This document shows positions 36,764-46,037 of a stretch of DNA of 64,000 bases, in pieces (positions within the stretch are counted from its first letter, which is position 1; every line of letters begins with the position of its first letter). The notes beneath the pieces were generated by a model. The model searched no databases. It was not told where the DNA came from and was given only the letters and a program-made list of their open reading frames with translations. The stretch spans positions 114,422 through 178,421 of the forward strand of contig SVDZ01000004.1 in the NCBI GenBank assembly GCA_015057625.1. The letters are read 5' to 3'. The position numbers and the translations under genes are program-made. This DNA is from Lachnospiraceae bacterium. GTDB taxonomy: Bacteria > Bacillota > Clostridia > Lachnospirales > Lachnospiraceae.

Positions 36764-38329
36764 TTACATAATTATTTTTTCCATAAGTTTTTGATGTAAT
36801 ACATTTGAATCTGAACCAAATTTTGTCAGAATATGCACAAAACTGTCCAGTTGTTCATGCCTGTACTTCTTTTTATCTGAGATAGAAACCAGAATCACTT
36901 TCAACCTTCTGAAGGTTATCTCATTTTCTATAACATCAATCACCATACATTTTTTCAAAGGTTTAGCAGTGGTAAATTTCGAATCAACCAAACCTCCATA
37001 TACAATATTCGACACTTCTTTGACTGTTAATTCATTATCTTTAATAACTCTGCCATAGGTCTTGTTTTTTGAACTGTCACATATTTTTTGAATAACCGAA
37101 TCATTAATGTTTGTGACATTTACCAAATCCGTAAAACCTTTTCCTATGATTCTTAGTATCCCTGCTTCCGCATAATAAGGAAGACAACTTTGAATATTAT
37201 CCTCTTCCTTAAAATTAAAAACTTTGATTCCTCTTCTTTTTGCAAAAGTTGCGTAAAGTCCTACAGCCATCTGCTCACTGGGAAACTCCTCGTCAATGAA
37301 TCCTCTTTTTTTAATATCAATGCTTAAATTGCTGTACCAAAGGTATGCGTGAGTATTCTTTTCATTTTTGTCAATGTGCGCTATTTCCCTGTAATACTGA
37401 TCCAAAGACTCCGGAAGTTTATAATGAATAACAACACTGATTCCCTTCAAATCGATTCCAACACCATATACATCCTCGGTAAAAATGATATTGATTTCTT
37501 CATTATTATATTTTTCAATAATTGAATCTCTCTTCTTTGAAGTCATTCCTTCATTTAACAGTGCAGCATTGTATCCTCTCTCAGATGCTTTCTCAAGTAA
37601 AGTCTTAAATCGTTTTTTGCGTTCTTCCCTATATACATAGACAAGTATCTTTTCTGACTTATGCTTTTCTATAGTCTCAAAGATTTTATCTTCTATTTCA
37701 AAATCTCTCTCTATTCTTTGAATGTGAACCTGAATATCTGAGCGCTCTTCTACCTCTTCCTTTATTACCGCACCACGTTCAATATTTAACATTTCACACA
37801 CATCCGATATTTCCTGTTGGTCCAGAGATCCCGTAATGCCAAGTACAGGAAACCTCTCTTCTTCATATACTGAATCTAAAAAATCCGGGATTCGTTGGTA
37901 GAATGGCCTGAAGCTCATTCCCCACTGACTCATTCGCTGTACTTCATCAATCACAAATAGTGAAATGTCTGCTATTCTTTTTTTTATGCAATATTCAAAC
38001 AATCCATCCGTAGCAATTGTTGATGGGCTTACAAAAATAAACTTTGGATTAATTATTTCATTTGCATAATCCTTCAGGTCATCTTCAATATGCTTTGCTT
38101 CTATTTCATCATGAAGCTCAAGCACTTTATGATCGGCGCCCCTCAGCTTATCTGCAATTTCTACGAGAAGGGATGTGATTGGCGATGCAAATAACACTGT
38201 ACCTTCAATTTTCAATGACATTAGTAAATCCGTAGTTTTACTTTTGTGGTCACCAGCTATGACATACAAGGTATTACTCTTTGATGATATATTTTTATTC
38301 AGTTTATCCTTGAATATTTTTTCAATCAT
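36764..38329 (-). CDS. RecQ-like helicase-fold protein with degenerate motifs, third gene of the hipBA operon
   Basis: A 521-residue SF2 helicase-like protein. Motif II reads VIDEVQRMSQWGMSFRPFY (D128-E129-V130-Q131), resembling RecQ's DEAH-CISQWGHDFRP. Motif V matches RecQ in YGVGIDLKGISVVIHY. But motif I is AGDHKSKTT (Lys31 kept, glycines changed), and motif VI reads YYREIAHIDKN where RecQ has YYQE-GRAGRDG, so the arginines normally needed for ATP hydrolysis are missing. The C-terminal 150 residues are not recognised. It overlaps the hipA end by 8 bp, so it is part of that operon. It may be a nucleic-acid sensor or a remodelled ATPase rather than a processive helicase. Confidence 0.8.
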   Translation of the reverse strand: MIEKIFKDKLNKNISSKSNTLYVIAGDHKSKTTDLLMSLKIEGTVLFASPITSLLVEIADKLRGADHKVLELHDEIEAKHIEDDLKDYANEIINPKFIFVSPSTIATDGLFEYCIKKRIADISLFVIDEVQRMSQWGMSFRPFYQRIPDFLDSVYEEERFPVLGITGSLDQQEISDVCEMLNIERGAVIKEEVEERSDIQVHIQRIERDFEIEDKIFETIEKHKSEKILVYVYREERKKRFKTLLEKASERGYNAALLNEGMTSKKRDSIIEKYNNEEINIIFTEDVYGVGIDLKGISVVIHYKLPESLDQYYREIAHIDKNEKNTHAYLWYSNLSIDIKKRGFIDEEFPSEQMAVGLYATFAKRRGIKVFNFKEEDNIQSCLPYYAEAGILRIIGKGFTDLVNVTNINDSVIQKICDSSKNKTYGRVIKDNELTVKEVSNIVYGGLVDSKFTTAKPLKKCMVIDVIENEITFRRLKVILVSISDKKKYRHEQLDSFVHILTKFGSDSNVLHQKLMEKIIM

Positions 38330-39626
38330 GCCAACTTAATCCTTTCTTTTTTATTATATTTGAAATGCCGGCAATTGTTTTTTCATCTATTCCTGTTTCA
38401 CCTGCTATTTGTTCCCACATATCTACCGAGGAGATAACTTCCTCAATAATACCTTTACATTTCTTTGTGGATATATCCATTTTCTTTCCGCACTCTATCA
38501 TATCTTCCAAATTAATATTGTCATTTTTACCATTTACCAGCATTTGATGGGCTGATAACCATTTATTATTAACGTCATAGGAAAATGTAATATCGTAGGC
38601 CGGTGCCAGACTCCATTTTCCTGTTTTATCCATCAAAAATGATGTGTTTTTTACATGATCATCCTGATTTACTGCAACTACATTAAATACCATTCTTCTG
38701 TAAAACTGTTCCCTCTCTGCTGCAGTAAGATTTATACGTTTCATAACATCTGCCGCCTGTTCATAGCTGAAAAGTCCTGGAATGTTATAGTCAATATGTG
38801 CCAACGCTCCCAATGTCTGCATATGAATTTTCTTTCCGTTCACACGATCAAAACGCTTGGTCATAAAATGGTTTCTGCCATTTTCTGAATAGATTCTGCA
38901 TTCATTCATATTAATACCTGCTTTAACCGCCATCTGATAATATGCATATTCTATCAGAGTGTATTCAATGCTGTCTTTTAATCCATGATCACCATTTTTG
39001 TTAACTCCGTCAAATTTCATTAACCAGTAATCATAATCTTTATCCAATAGAATCTGACCTGATCTGATATCTTTTGTTTTTTCATTCCAGGCTATAACAG
39101 CCTTTGCCCTTGCTCCTCCGGCAGAGGTTCCCAATTGAATTAACTGCTCATATGCCAGATTCTCTTCATCACTAAGCTCTACTTTTTCCTTATTGTTCAG
39201 TATGTCCGATGCAAACTTTACCATTTCTGATACGTTGATAGAGTCATCTATCTCTCTGTCATTTCCTGTTGCAGGAACATATTCCAATGCTCCCATAGCT
39301 CTCTTTCCTGTATAACACAGACGATCAATCACATTGAAATCTGCCTGACTTTTACCTTTGCTGATAAGCCATCTTTCAATGACAGCATTTCCGAATTTAT
39401 CCGGAAGAGAGTCTGCTAACATTCCCGGAACTCCGTGAAAGGCATCTCCTGCCAAAGTCGGAAATTCATAAACCCTGTTAGAAAGCGGCATTTTTATAGG
39501 TGATACCTCTATCTCACTTTCGACAAAATTTCTGTCATATTCAAAAGAGGCATAGTTTTTTTCATCTTCTAAGTGAACAATTCCTATTCTTGTTCCCCAC
39601 AGATAAACTTCCGCTGTGTTAATCAT
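38322..39626 (-). CDS. hipA: HipA-family serine/threonine kinase toxin
   Basis: A 434-residue HipA-like kinase with the N-terminal 'couple_hipA' part (about 1-120) and the kinase core. ATP-binding Lys K204 in WLMKFD, catalytic loop NQDDHVKN (320-327, Asp322 equivalent to E. coli D309), metal Asp D345 in APAYDIT, and a Gly-rich loop GTSAGGARAK with S168 at the position of the autophosphorylated S150. All key residues look intact, so it is probably active. E. coli HipA phosphorylates glutamyl-tRNA synthetase and causes growth arrest; the target here is unknown. The start codon overlaps the antitoxin stop (TAATG). Confidence 0.92.
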   Translation of the reverse strand: MINTAEVYLWGTRIGIVHLEDEKNYASFEYDRNFVESEIEVSPIKMPLSNRVYEFPTLAGDAFHGVPGMLADSLPDKFGNAVIERWLISKGKSQADFNVIDRLCYTGKRAMGALEYVPATGNDREIDDSINVSEMVKFASDILNNKEKVELSDEENLAYEQLIQLGTSAGGARAKAVIAWNEKTKDIRSGQILLDKDYDYWLMKFDGVNKNGDHGLKDSIEYTLIEYAYYQMAVKAGINMNECRIYSENGRNHFMTKRFDRVNGKKIHMQTLGALAHIDYNIPGLFSYEQAADVMKRINLTAAEREQFYRRMVFNVVAVNQDDHVKNTSFLMDKTGKWSLAPAYDITFSYDVNNKWLSAHQMLVNGKNDNINLEDMIECGKKMDISTKKCKGIIEEVISSVDMWEQIAGETGIDEKTIAGISNIIKKKGLSWHD

Positions 39627-39955
39627 TATTCATCATCTCCCCAAACAAATTTCGTCTTTTCCTTTTCTTTTTTTACTTTTGCCCTTTGCCTGTTTGTATT
39701 CTCTTCCAGATACTTAGATGGGCGTTTTGAAACATCCGGTATAATCAATTCAAAATTTTCAGCTAAATCTAATGCATTTATTATTTTTATAAAATTACTC
39801 AACTGCATATCGTTACCATTTTCAAACATCTGAATGCTTCTTACTGAAACACCCGATTTTTCAGCCAATTGCTTTTGAGTCATAGGATAATCTATTCTAT
39901 AATTTTTCACTCTTGTTGATAACATTTGTATTATTTCATTTGAAAATACATTCAT
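39626..39955 (-). CDS. hipB: HipB-like XRE-family antitoxin
   Basis: A 109-residue protein with a helix-turn-helix of the XRE type (about residues 25-60: MTQKQLAEKSGVSVRSIQMFENG) and a Lys/Glu-rich C-terminal tail ending FVWGDDE. I choose the ATG at 39955, which has GGAGG eight bases upstream. It would repress the operon and neutralise HipA. A 20-bp perfect inverted repeat lies 45 bp upstream. Together with hipA it forms a standard antitoxin-first pair; the third gene is the unusual part. Confidence 0.9.
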   Translation of the reverse strand: MNVFSNEIIQMLSTRVKNYRIDYPMTQKQLAEKSGVSVRSIQMFENGNDMQLSNFIKIINALDLAENFELIIPDVSKRPSKYLEENTNRQRAKVKKEKEKTKFVWGDDE

Positions 39956-40000
39956 ATCCACACACCTCCATACAACAATGTTAGCATACACAAAAACAAA

Positions 40001-40057
40001 ATGCAATATTATGCACTTTATACGTGTATTTTTTATCTAAAGTGCATAATATTGCAT
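40001..40057. promoter_or_regulatory. Operator-like 20-bp perfect inverted repeat upstream of hipB
   Basis: The half sites at 40001-40020 and 40038-40057 are perfect reverse complements, 17 bp apart. Each half itself contains TGCA-N6-TGCA, so there are four TGCA boxes in two nested dyads, fitting cooperative binding of two HipB dimers. It lies between the response regulator stop and the antitoxin start. Confidence 0.8.
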
Positions 40058-40061
40058 ATTA

Positions 40062-40679
40062 TCATTTACCGGAAAGTGCCATAACCAGTTTCACTCTGTC
40101 ATGAATTCCCGTCTTATCATATATGGACGATATATAATTTTTCACAGTACCTTCCGACACATAAAGACTATCAGCTATTTGACGGTTAGTCATTCCCTTT
40201 GAAAGAAGCGAAGCAACTTCCCTCTCTCTTCCTGTCATTTCCTGAAGTAAATCTTCTGTGTTTCCTTTATTCATTAATGCTGTCAGCCGCATCATTACCT
40301 TTGGGTCAAGAACACTAACTCCCTTCATCAACTGTTCCACTGCTCCAAGAATTGCATCTTTTCCGCTATCCTTAAGTAAATATCCGTCAGCCCCATTTGT
40401 AATTGCATCATTGATATTTTTGTCATCATAGAAAGTTGTGAGCACCAGTATCTTAATTTTTGGATACATACTCTTTAAATAACCTATCAGTTCTACTCCA
40501 CCCATGCCTTTCATGTTAAGGTCCACCAGCGCTACATCACATTCCGTTGTTCTAAGATGTTCAAGTGCTTCCTTTCCGTCATGAGCCTTCCCCACTATTT
40601 CCATTCCGTTTATGGACAGGATTATCTCCAAACTATCCAACAGCATATTTTCATCATCTACCAGTAATACCCTATACAT
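40062..40679 (-). CDS. NarL/LuxR-family response regulator
   Basis: A 205-residue regulator: receiver domain with D53 (LVDLNMKGMGG) and Lys in YLLKDSGKDA, then a LuxR-type helix-turn-helix (LLSKGMTNRQIADSLYVSEGTVKNYISSIY). It is the last gene of the permease-ATPase-permease-kinase-regulator operon. The twin TGAC-N4-GTCA sites in front of that operon are likely its binding sites (inference). Confidence 0.94.
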   Translation of the reverse strand: MYRVLLVDDENMLLDSLEIILSINGMEIVGKAHDGKEALEHLRTTECDVALVDLNMKGMGGVELIGYLKSMYPKIKILVLTTFYDDKNINDAITNGADGYLLKDSGKDAILGAVEQLMKGVSVLDPKVMMRLTALMNKGNTEDLLQEMTGREREVASLLSKGMTNRQIADSLYVSEGTVKNYISSIYDKTGIHDRVKLVMALSGK

Positions 40680-40730
40680 TTTACTTTCCTTCCAAAAACT
40701 TATTCTCTGTTCAGTGAAACCTCTTAGTTT

Positions 40731-41909
40731 CTATTTTACATCAATCGGCAATTCGATAACACTAATAAATCCATTTTCGTTTCTAAACTCTGCCATACCA
40801 CCGCAATGTTTGACATAAGATATTATTTTTTTTACTCCAAAACCGTTTTCGATAAGTTCATTTTTATTACCATCATTAAATTCACTCTTTCCATTATCTT
40901 TAACTTCAAGTCTCAAATGAGCACTGTCCCCGAGCAATTTAACCGTGAATTGATTAGCATTGCCATGCTTTACTCCATTTGTAAAACATTCTTCAAGAGC
41001 GCCTGTCAAAAACTCAGTATGTTCTCTTTGTATCATCATTTCCCTATCAAAAATCTCATACATTCTGTCACACTCACGTTCTGTATCCATTAAGAAGCTG
41101 TCAATAATATTGTCAAAATAGCAGATAAGATCATTGACGGAAATATCTTTTTTCTCCTCATCCAACGCTCTTACCGCACTTCTGATTGAGTTAAGGCTTC
41201 CTCTTATTCTTGTAGTTGCATCAAGCATTTTATCATGGGCGGCTTCCGGATTTTTGTCAAAAAGCATATCTGCTGCATCCAGTGTCATAATGGCAGCCGT
41301 AATGGAATGCCCCACACTGTTATGAATATTTCTGCTGATATTCTCTCTTTCAATCAGTCGTGCCTGTCTGTCAATATTATAACTTTGCTTAGTCAGCTCT
41401 TTGTTTTTTTCAATCTCATGCAGTTCACTCAGGCTGTACTCTCTGATAATTCGCCTTGCCTCACGCTTTTTGTTTTCCTCTCTTCTTATGAGATATCTTA
41501 CAAACACCATCAGCGACACTACAATATTAAGAATAAGAAAACGCAGTAATATAATGGCAGTAATCTGCTGCATTCTTCCAATTGAGCTGTTCATTCTCTC
41601 AAAATCAATAATAGTTTCTGCAAGCAGTGCAACATTGGACATTAAAAATAACTGACTGCTTCCGGGCCAGAAAAATATGACAAAAATAAAACAACCCCAC
41701 CATTTTCCAAAACAAAGCACAAATAAGACCGCAAGGAAAAACTGTAAAATCAGCACCAGTTTATCCTCACCGTCTTTAACATATCCAGCAGTAACACTAA
41801 TCAGCAATCCGCCTCCAATCAGAAATGTCAGGATGATATTTCCCGACATTCCTGCTGCAAGAAGCGTCATCAAAGCAATAATTAGATTTGATATTATTAC
41901 ATATATCAT
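40731..41909 (-). CDS. Membrane sensor histidine kinase of the HisKA_3 (NarX/LiaS-like) type
   Basis: A 392-residue kinase with an N-terminal bundle of about five to six helices (roughly 1-165), a coiled linker, the HisKA_3 phospho-His in NIHNSVGHSI, and a C-terminal HATPase (FTNGVKHGNA, VKDNGKSEF, GFGVKKI). I use the ATG at 41909 with GAGGAAGAG upstream; the open frame before it has no conserved features. It pairs with the LuxR-type regulator downstream and probably senses stress at the membrane, as in LiaS-like systems. Confidence 0.9.
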   Translation of the reverse strand: MIYVIISNLIIALMTLLAAGMSGNIILTFLIGGGLLISVTAGYVKDGEDKLVLILQFFLAVLFVLCFGKWWGCFIFVIFFWPGSSQLFLMSNVALLAETIIDFERMNSSIGRMQQITAIILLRFLILNIVVSLMVFVRYLIRREENKKREARRIIREYSLSELHEIEKNKELTKQSYNIDRQARLIERENISRNIHNSVGHSITAAIMTLDAADMLFDKNPEAAHDKMLDATTRIRGSLNSIRSAVRALDEEKKDISVNDLICYFDNIIDSFLMDTERECDRMYEIFDREMMIQREHTEFLTGALEECFTNGVKHGNANQFTVKLLGDSAHLRLEVKDNGKSEFNDGNKNELIENGFGVKKIISYVKHCGGMAEFRNENGFISVIELPIDVK

Positions 41910-41985
41910 ATTTATCTCTTCCTCAATCAACCGTATATTTATATCACTATCTACATAGTTTAGCATTCGTGTTCTTATCACATAC

Positions 41986-43077
41986 CTAAAACTCTGTAAC
42001 GTCAACCCTGCTCATGCCTCTGCCCTTTAAAAAAATCGTTGGAACCACAACAAGTATATTTGAAACGATAAATGCTTTCAATCCCAACTCCGAAAAATAA
42101 GGCAGGTATCTTCCTAATGGAATGTAATATAATTCATTAACAATAAAACTAAAAAGCAATATTAGTATGGCACCTATAATTATAGCCAATATATCCATAC
42201 ACATTATCTCAGATGCACACTTACTATAAATTTCTTTCTTTTTAAATCCGATGGCTCTGTATACCCCAAACTCAAATCTTCTTGAGATAAACTGTCCTGT
42301 TATTACTGCATTTACTATAACAGAAAGCACTACCGAAAGAATTACAATTCCAACTCCGAATACCAATTTAAATGGAGCAAACTCAGATTCAACTTCCTCA
42401 GAAATACTGTCTGATATATGAATATTTAAATTGCCTTTAATATCTTTCAGATAGTCGCGGAGTTCTTTTCCCTTCATATTTTCCCCAAAGACATTCATCT
42501 CTAACGGTTCATCCGAATGATTCACATAAAATACAATAAAACTGTCATCATCAAAAATTGCATCCACAGTATATTTTCCCTCAATGCCTTTATATACGGA
42601 AGAACTAAACTCATCTCCCTTTTTTACTCCAAGCTGCTTTGCCATGGCTGATGAAATACATACACTCTTCTCTTTCACATCTGAAAGGTCTGCATTAATA
42701 CCAAGTTTGTCAAAGGCTGTTTTCAAATCATCCTTATTCTGAAATACCATTGAAGAACATCCAATTTCAAACCCCATAGTACAAATCAAAGGAACTCCCG
42801 AATAGGCTCTTGGAGACCTGTCTAACACAGTCAGTTTTTCATCCTTTAATAGTTTTTCTCTAAACTCGCTGTAATCTTTAAAATCTTTGTCTGATGACAC
42901 CGCATATACAACGCAGTTCAAATCCGAATATTCCTCTGCTTTACCATAATAATAGTACATACTTTCTATGTAGTTTCCTGCAAGAAACAATAATGTTGTC
43001 ATAAACAAAAGGAATATTACAATCGCTGTTCTAAATTTATTTTCCCTTATATAATACATCGGTGATAATGGTCTCAT
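41986..43077 (-). CDS. FtsX-like ABC permease
   Basis: A 363-residue MacB/FtsX-type permease: helix near 20-40, an extracytoplasmic domain (about 42-245), then three helices with the FtsX core (VFGVGIVILSVVLSVIVNAVI, then RFEFGVYRAIGFKKKEIY). The start is the ATG at 43077, which overlaps the ATPase stop (ATGA). With the first permease at 43817 and the ATPase at 43074 it makes an exporter of the two-permease kind. Substrate unknown. Confidence 0.88.
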   Translation of the reverse strand: MRPLSPMYYIRENKFRTAIVIFLLFMTTLLFLAGNYIESMYYYYGKAEEYSDLNCVVYAVSSDKDFKDYSEFREKLLKDEKLTVLDRSPRAYSGVPLICTMGFEIGCSSMVFQNKDDLKTAFDKLGINADLSDVKEKSVCISSAMAKQLGVKKGDEFSSSVYKGIEGKYTVDAIFDDDSFIVFYVNHSDEPLEMNVFGENMKGKELRDYLKDIKGNLNIHISDSISEEVESEFAPFKLVFGVGIVILSVVLSVIVNAVITGQFISRRFEFGVYRAIGFKKKEIYSKCASEIMCMDILAIIIGAILILLFSFIVNELYYIPLGRYLPYFSELGLKAFIVSNILVVVPTIFLKGRGMSRVDVTEF

Positions 43078-43730
43078 TTGCTCACCTCTCCATCCCACAT
43101 TTCTATAATTCTGTCAGCATCTTTTAAAATACTTCTGTCATGTGTTACTACCAAAACAAGTCTTTCGGCTGAATATTTTTTCAATATTTTCATAACATTG
43201 TAAGCATTTTCATGATCCAGTGAAGCTGTAGGCTCATCTGCAAATATTACTTTTGGATTATTAATTATTGCTCTGGCAATTGCAACTCTCTGGCACTGTC
43301 CTCCTGAAAGCTTTGACGGTTTTTTATTCCATTCTTTTTTTGAGAGTCCCAGTTCTTCAAATATATTTTCTATTTTGTCTCTGACTTTTTCCTTCTTTTC
43401 AACCGCCGCAACTAAACAGTTGTCAAATGCTGTCATATAAGGCACCAGATAATGTTTTTGAAATACAAATCCAAACTCTCTTCTTCTCAGATTTTCTCTC
43501 TGGGCATTTCCAATATCAGCCAATTCAATTCCATTGTAATTTATACTTCCCTCTGTAGGTGCTTTAAGTGTTGAAAGGCAGTACATCAATGTACTCTTTC
43601 CGCTTCCGGAAGGTCCCACAATTCCGATAAGCCCTTTATCCGGCAATGTTAAATCAAAACCCTTGAGGGCATAAGTTTTTGAGTCTGTCTCCATATCATA
43701 TATCATACAAATATTTTTTACTTCAAACAT
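43074..43730 (-). CDS. ABC transporter ATP-binding protein
   Basis: A 218-residue MacB/LolD-type ATPase: Walker A GPSGSGKST near residue 38, signature LSGGQCQRVAIARA, Walker B VIFADEPTASLD, switch His in VVTHD. All motifs are intact. It is sandwiched between two FtsX-like permease genes, overlapping the second. Confidence 0.93.
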   Translation of the reverse strand: MFEVKNICMIYDMETDSKTYALKGFDLTLPDKGLIGIVGPSGSGKSTLMYCLSTLKAPTEGSINYNGIELADIGNAQRENLRRREFGFVFQKHYLVPYMTAFDNCLVAAVEKKEKVRDKIENIFEELGLSKKEWNKKPSKLSGGQCQRVAIARAIINNPKVIFADEPTASLDHENAYNVMKILKKYSAERLVLVVTHDRSILKDADRIIEMWDGEVSK

Positions 43731-43816
43731 TTTCTTTTCTCCTATAAATCATAAGAACTTATATTGATTATTCTATAATTTCATTTATTCATGGTTGCCA
43801 TTTCTTGGAAGTTTTT

Positions 43817-44977
43817 TTAATCTTCTATGGCATCGATAGTTCGTATCTTTATCATATTTATTAAAATCGGTATCTGTAGAATACCCATAACAAAAACATA
43901 GGTTGCAAATATTTTTAAAATATGATTCGGGTAAACCACCTGAGAAACTAATCCCATGGGTTCCATAACAGTCTTGTATATCACAAATGCTATAGCTAAA
44001 GATAGCGCCAATCCAACAACTGAACCAATTGCAAATATAATACCCATCTCTTTTATTATCATCCCGTATATATCACTCCTGCCATACCCGATGGAGGCAT
44101 AGAGACAATATTCATTTACACGATTACGCATAAATGAAATATAAGCCACAATTACAAGTATAGTTAGAAAAGTCATTACAATAATAAAAATGGTATTATT
44201 TACCAAATCAATTGTATCTGTGACACTTTTCTTATAATCCTTTTTATACTCCTTCTTATCTACTACTCTGTCCTTAGTGCCAAGTTTGATTCCGTAATCC
44301 TTCAATATTTTTACCATATCCGTGGTATTTTCATTGTTATAGACAACAATCCCCCATCCGTTATTTGAATATCCGTTTGGCACTCCAGTCGAAATCAAAT
44401 ACTTTGATTTAATTGTTCCTACAATGCGAAATGTTTCTCCAAACCATTTTTCCTGATACCAGTCACCTATTTTTAATCCGGTGTTTTTCATAATGGTCTC
44501 GTCTATTAGAACTTCGCCTGCTTTTGAAGGCATCTTTCCACTTACGAAAGATGCATCCATATGTTTGAGAAAGCTTTCTATTTTCTCCGGTTCCATCAGC
44601 GGCATTTCGTGGCCATATTCACCCATAACAGCCTTGTATGTACTCGACAATATCTGTGTGTAAAATGCATCATCAATGCCATCAATGTTTTTCAAATACT
44701 CAACCAATTCATCTCTCTTCTTTTCATATTCGGTCAAAAACTCATTCTCATCTGTAAAGTCATATCTATTCACCCCTAATGTTTCGTCACTGATGTCTAA
44801 ATATGATATCTTCTTTGGAGTCTCAAGCATTATCACTCCAAAACTTTCAGAAGTTGTAATTAACAGCACATACATCACATACATTGCCACAAAGGACAAC
44901 GCCAGTGCCGTCGCTAAAACTCCCACTGTTTTCTTATTATTTTTCACATATTTCCATGCCGATAATTTTGAAATCAT
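43817..44977 (-). CDS. FtsX-like ABC permease
   Basis: A 386-residue permease with helix near 18-38, an extracytoplasmic domain (about 40-265), and three C-terminal helices (NNTIFIIVMTFLTILVIVAYI, then CLYASIGYGRSDIYGMI). GGGGAGG ribosome binding site. It is the first gene of the TCS-linked exporter operon and lies downstream of the divergent regulatory region at 45000-45130. Confidence 0.88.
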   Translation of the reverse strand: MISKLSAWKYVKNNKKTVGVLATALALSFVAMYVMYVLLITTSESFGVIMLETPKKISYLDISDETLGVNRYDFTDENEFLTEYEKKRDELVEYLKNIDGIDDAFYTQILSSTYKAVMGEYGHEMPLMEPEKIESFLKHMDASFVSGKMPSKAGEVLIDETIMKNTGLKIGDWYQEKWFGETFRIVGTIKSKYLISTGVPNGYSNNGWGIVVYNNENTTDMVKILKDYGIKLGTKDRVVDKKEYKKDYKKSVTDTIDLVNNTIFIIVMTFLTILVIVAYISFMRNRVNEYCLYASIGYGRSDIYGMIIKEMGIIFAIGSVVGLALSLAIAFVIYKTVMEPMGLVSQVVYPNHILKIFATYVFVMGILQIPILINMIKIRTIDAIED

Positions 44978-45020
44978 CTCGTATCAGTTCCTCCCCTGCA
45001 AAAATCAAAACACTTTAGCA

Positions 45021-45041
45021 TCACAATTCTCTTAATTGTGA
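45021..45041. promoter_or_regulatory. Dyad upstream of the permease operon
   Basis: TCACAATT (45021-45028), CTCTT, AATTGTGA (45034-45041): an 8-bp perfect dyad in the region between two divergent genes. Probably a regulator site or part of the permease leader; no function assigned. Confidence 0.45.
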
Positions 45042-45075
45042 TTACATCATAGCAAAAGCTTCAAAACATAAAAAG

Positions 45076-45119
45076 TGACCGCCGTCATATATTTCAATAC
45101 AAAACTATGACTGCGGTCA
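45076..45119. promoter_or_regulatory. Twin TGAC-N4-GTCA sites, probable response-regulator operator
   Basis: TGACCGCCGTCA (45076-45087) and TGACTGCGGTCA (45108-45119) are spaced 32 bp centre to centre, about three helical turns, in the divergent region in front of the permease-kinase-regulator operon. The spacing and dyad fit two dimers of the LuxR-type regulator. The outer parts can also pair as a hairpin flanked by A- and T-runs. Confidence 0.6.
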
Positions 45120-45234
45120 TATTTTTAAAATAAATATTTTCTACTACATTTTAGTTGCTTATAATTCTTCTCACATTTATACTAAATATCAAATAAGCGT
45201 TTATAGATTAAGAACTTTCTCGGAGGGAAAATAT

Positions 45235-46035
45235 ATGTATTCTGATTTTCACATTCACTCACATCACTCATTTGATTCTAAACAGGATTCATCTGAGATT
45301 ATTAAGAAATGTATTGAACTTAATATGAAAGAAATGTGCTTTACCGACCACAACGATTTCAATTGGCCGATTGCCGGAGAAAATGCAGATTTAAATATAA
45401 AGGAATATTTTAATGAACTCTCTGATTTAAGAGATAGATATTCAAAAGATATTAATGTAAATATAGGCGTGGAATGTGGACTCACAGACGCTAACGTGCC
45501 CCTTAACAGAAATTTGATTTCCACAAACCCTTTTGATTTTGTTATCGGTTCATGCCATGAGGTTGATAATATGGATCCATATTATCCGGAATTTTTTGAA
45601 GGCAAGACAGACCGACAGGCCTTTGAGAGATATTTTGAAACTCTCTCGAAATGTGTGGATGATTTTGACAATTTTGATGTAGTTGGTCATATCGACTATA
45701 TTGTAAGATACAGCCCTAATAAAGCTGCAAATTATTCTCCAGCTGACTATTCAGATTATATTGATCATATTTTGAAAACTGTTATATCAAGAGGCAAAGG
45801 TATTGAGATCAATACTTCTGCCTTAAGCAAGGGATTTGGCTTTACTAATCCATGCAGTAATATAATAAGAAGATACAAAGACCTTGGTGGTGAGATAATC
45901 ACCATTGGTTCTGATGCTCACAAAGCATGTTTCATTGGTTGTGCCTTTGATAAAGCCGGTGATATTTTGAAGGAAATAGGATTTGAATATTATACTATTT
46001 TTTCTGGTAGAAAACCACTTTTTAGAAAATTATAA
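45235..46035 (+). CDS. PHP-domain histidinol-phosphatase-like phosphoesterase
   Basis: A 266-residue PHP-domain protein. Metal-binding motifs HIHSHHS (H6, H8), FTDHND near residue 37, ECG near residue 82, VGHIDY near 149 and GSDAH near 226 are the set expected for HisJ-type enzymes. It probably dephosphorylates histidinol phosphate, or a related small phosphate ester; no other his genes are nearby. GGAGG ribosome binding site. It is transcribed alone and ends at a good terminator. Confidence 0.88.
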   Translation: MYSDFHIHSHHSFDSKQDSSEIIKKCIELNMKEMCFTDHNDFNWPIAGENADLNIKEYFNELSDLRDRYSKDINVNIGVECGLTDANVPLNRNLISTNPFDFVIGSCHEVDNMDPYYPEFFEGKTDRQAFERYFETLSKCVDDFDNFDVVGHIDYIVRYSPNKAANYSPADYSDYIDHILKTVISRGKGIEINTSALSKGFGFTNPCSNIIRRYKDLGGEIITIGSDAHKACFIGCAFDKAGDILKEIGFEYYTIFSGRKPLFRKL

Positions 46036-46037
46036 TT

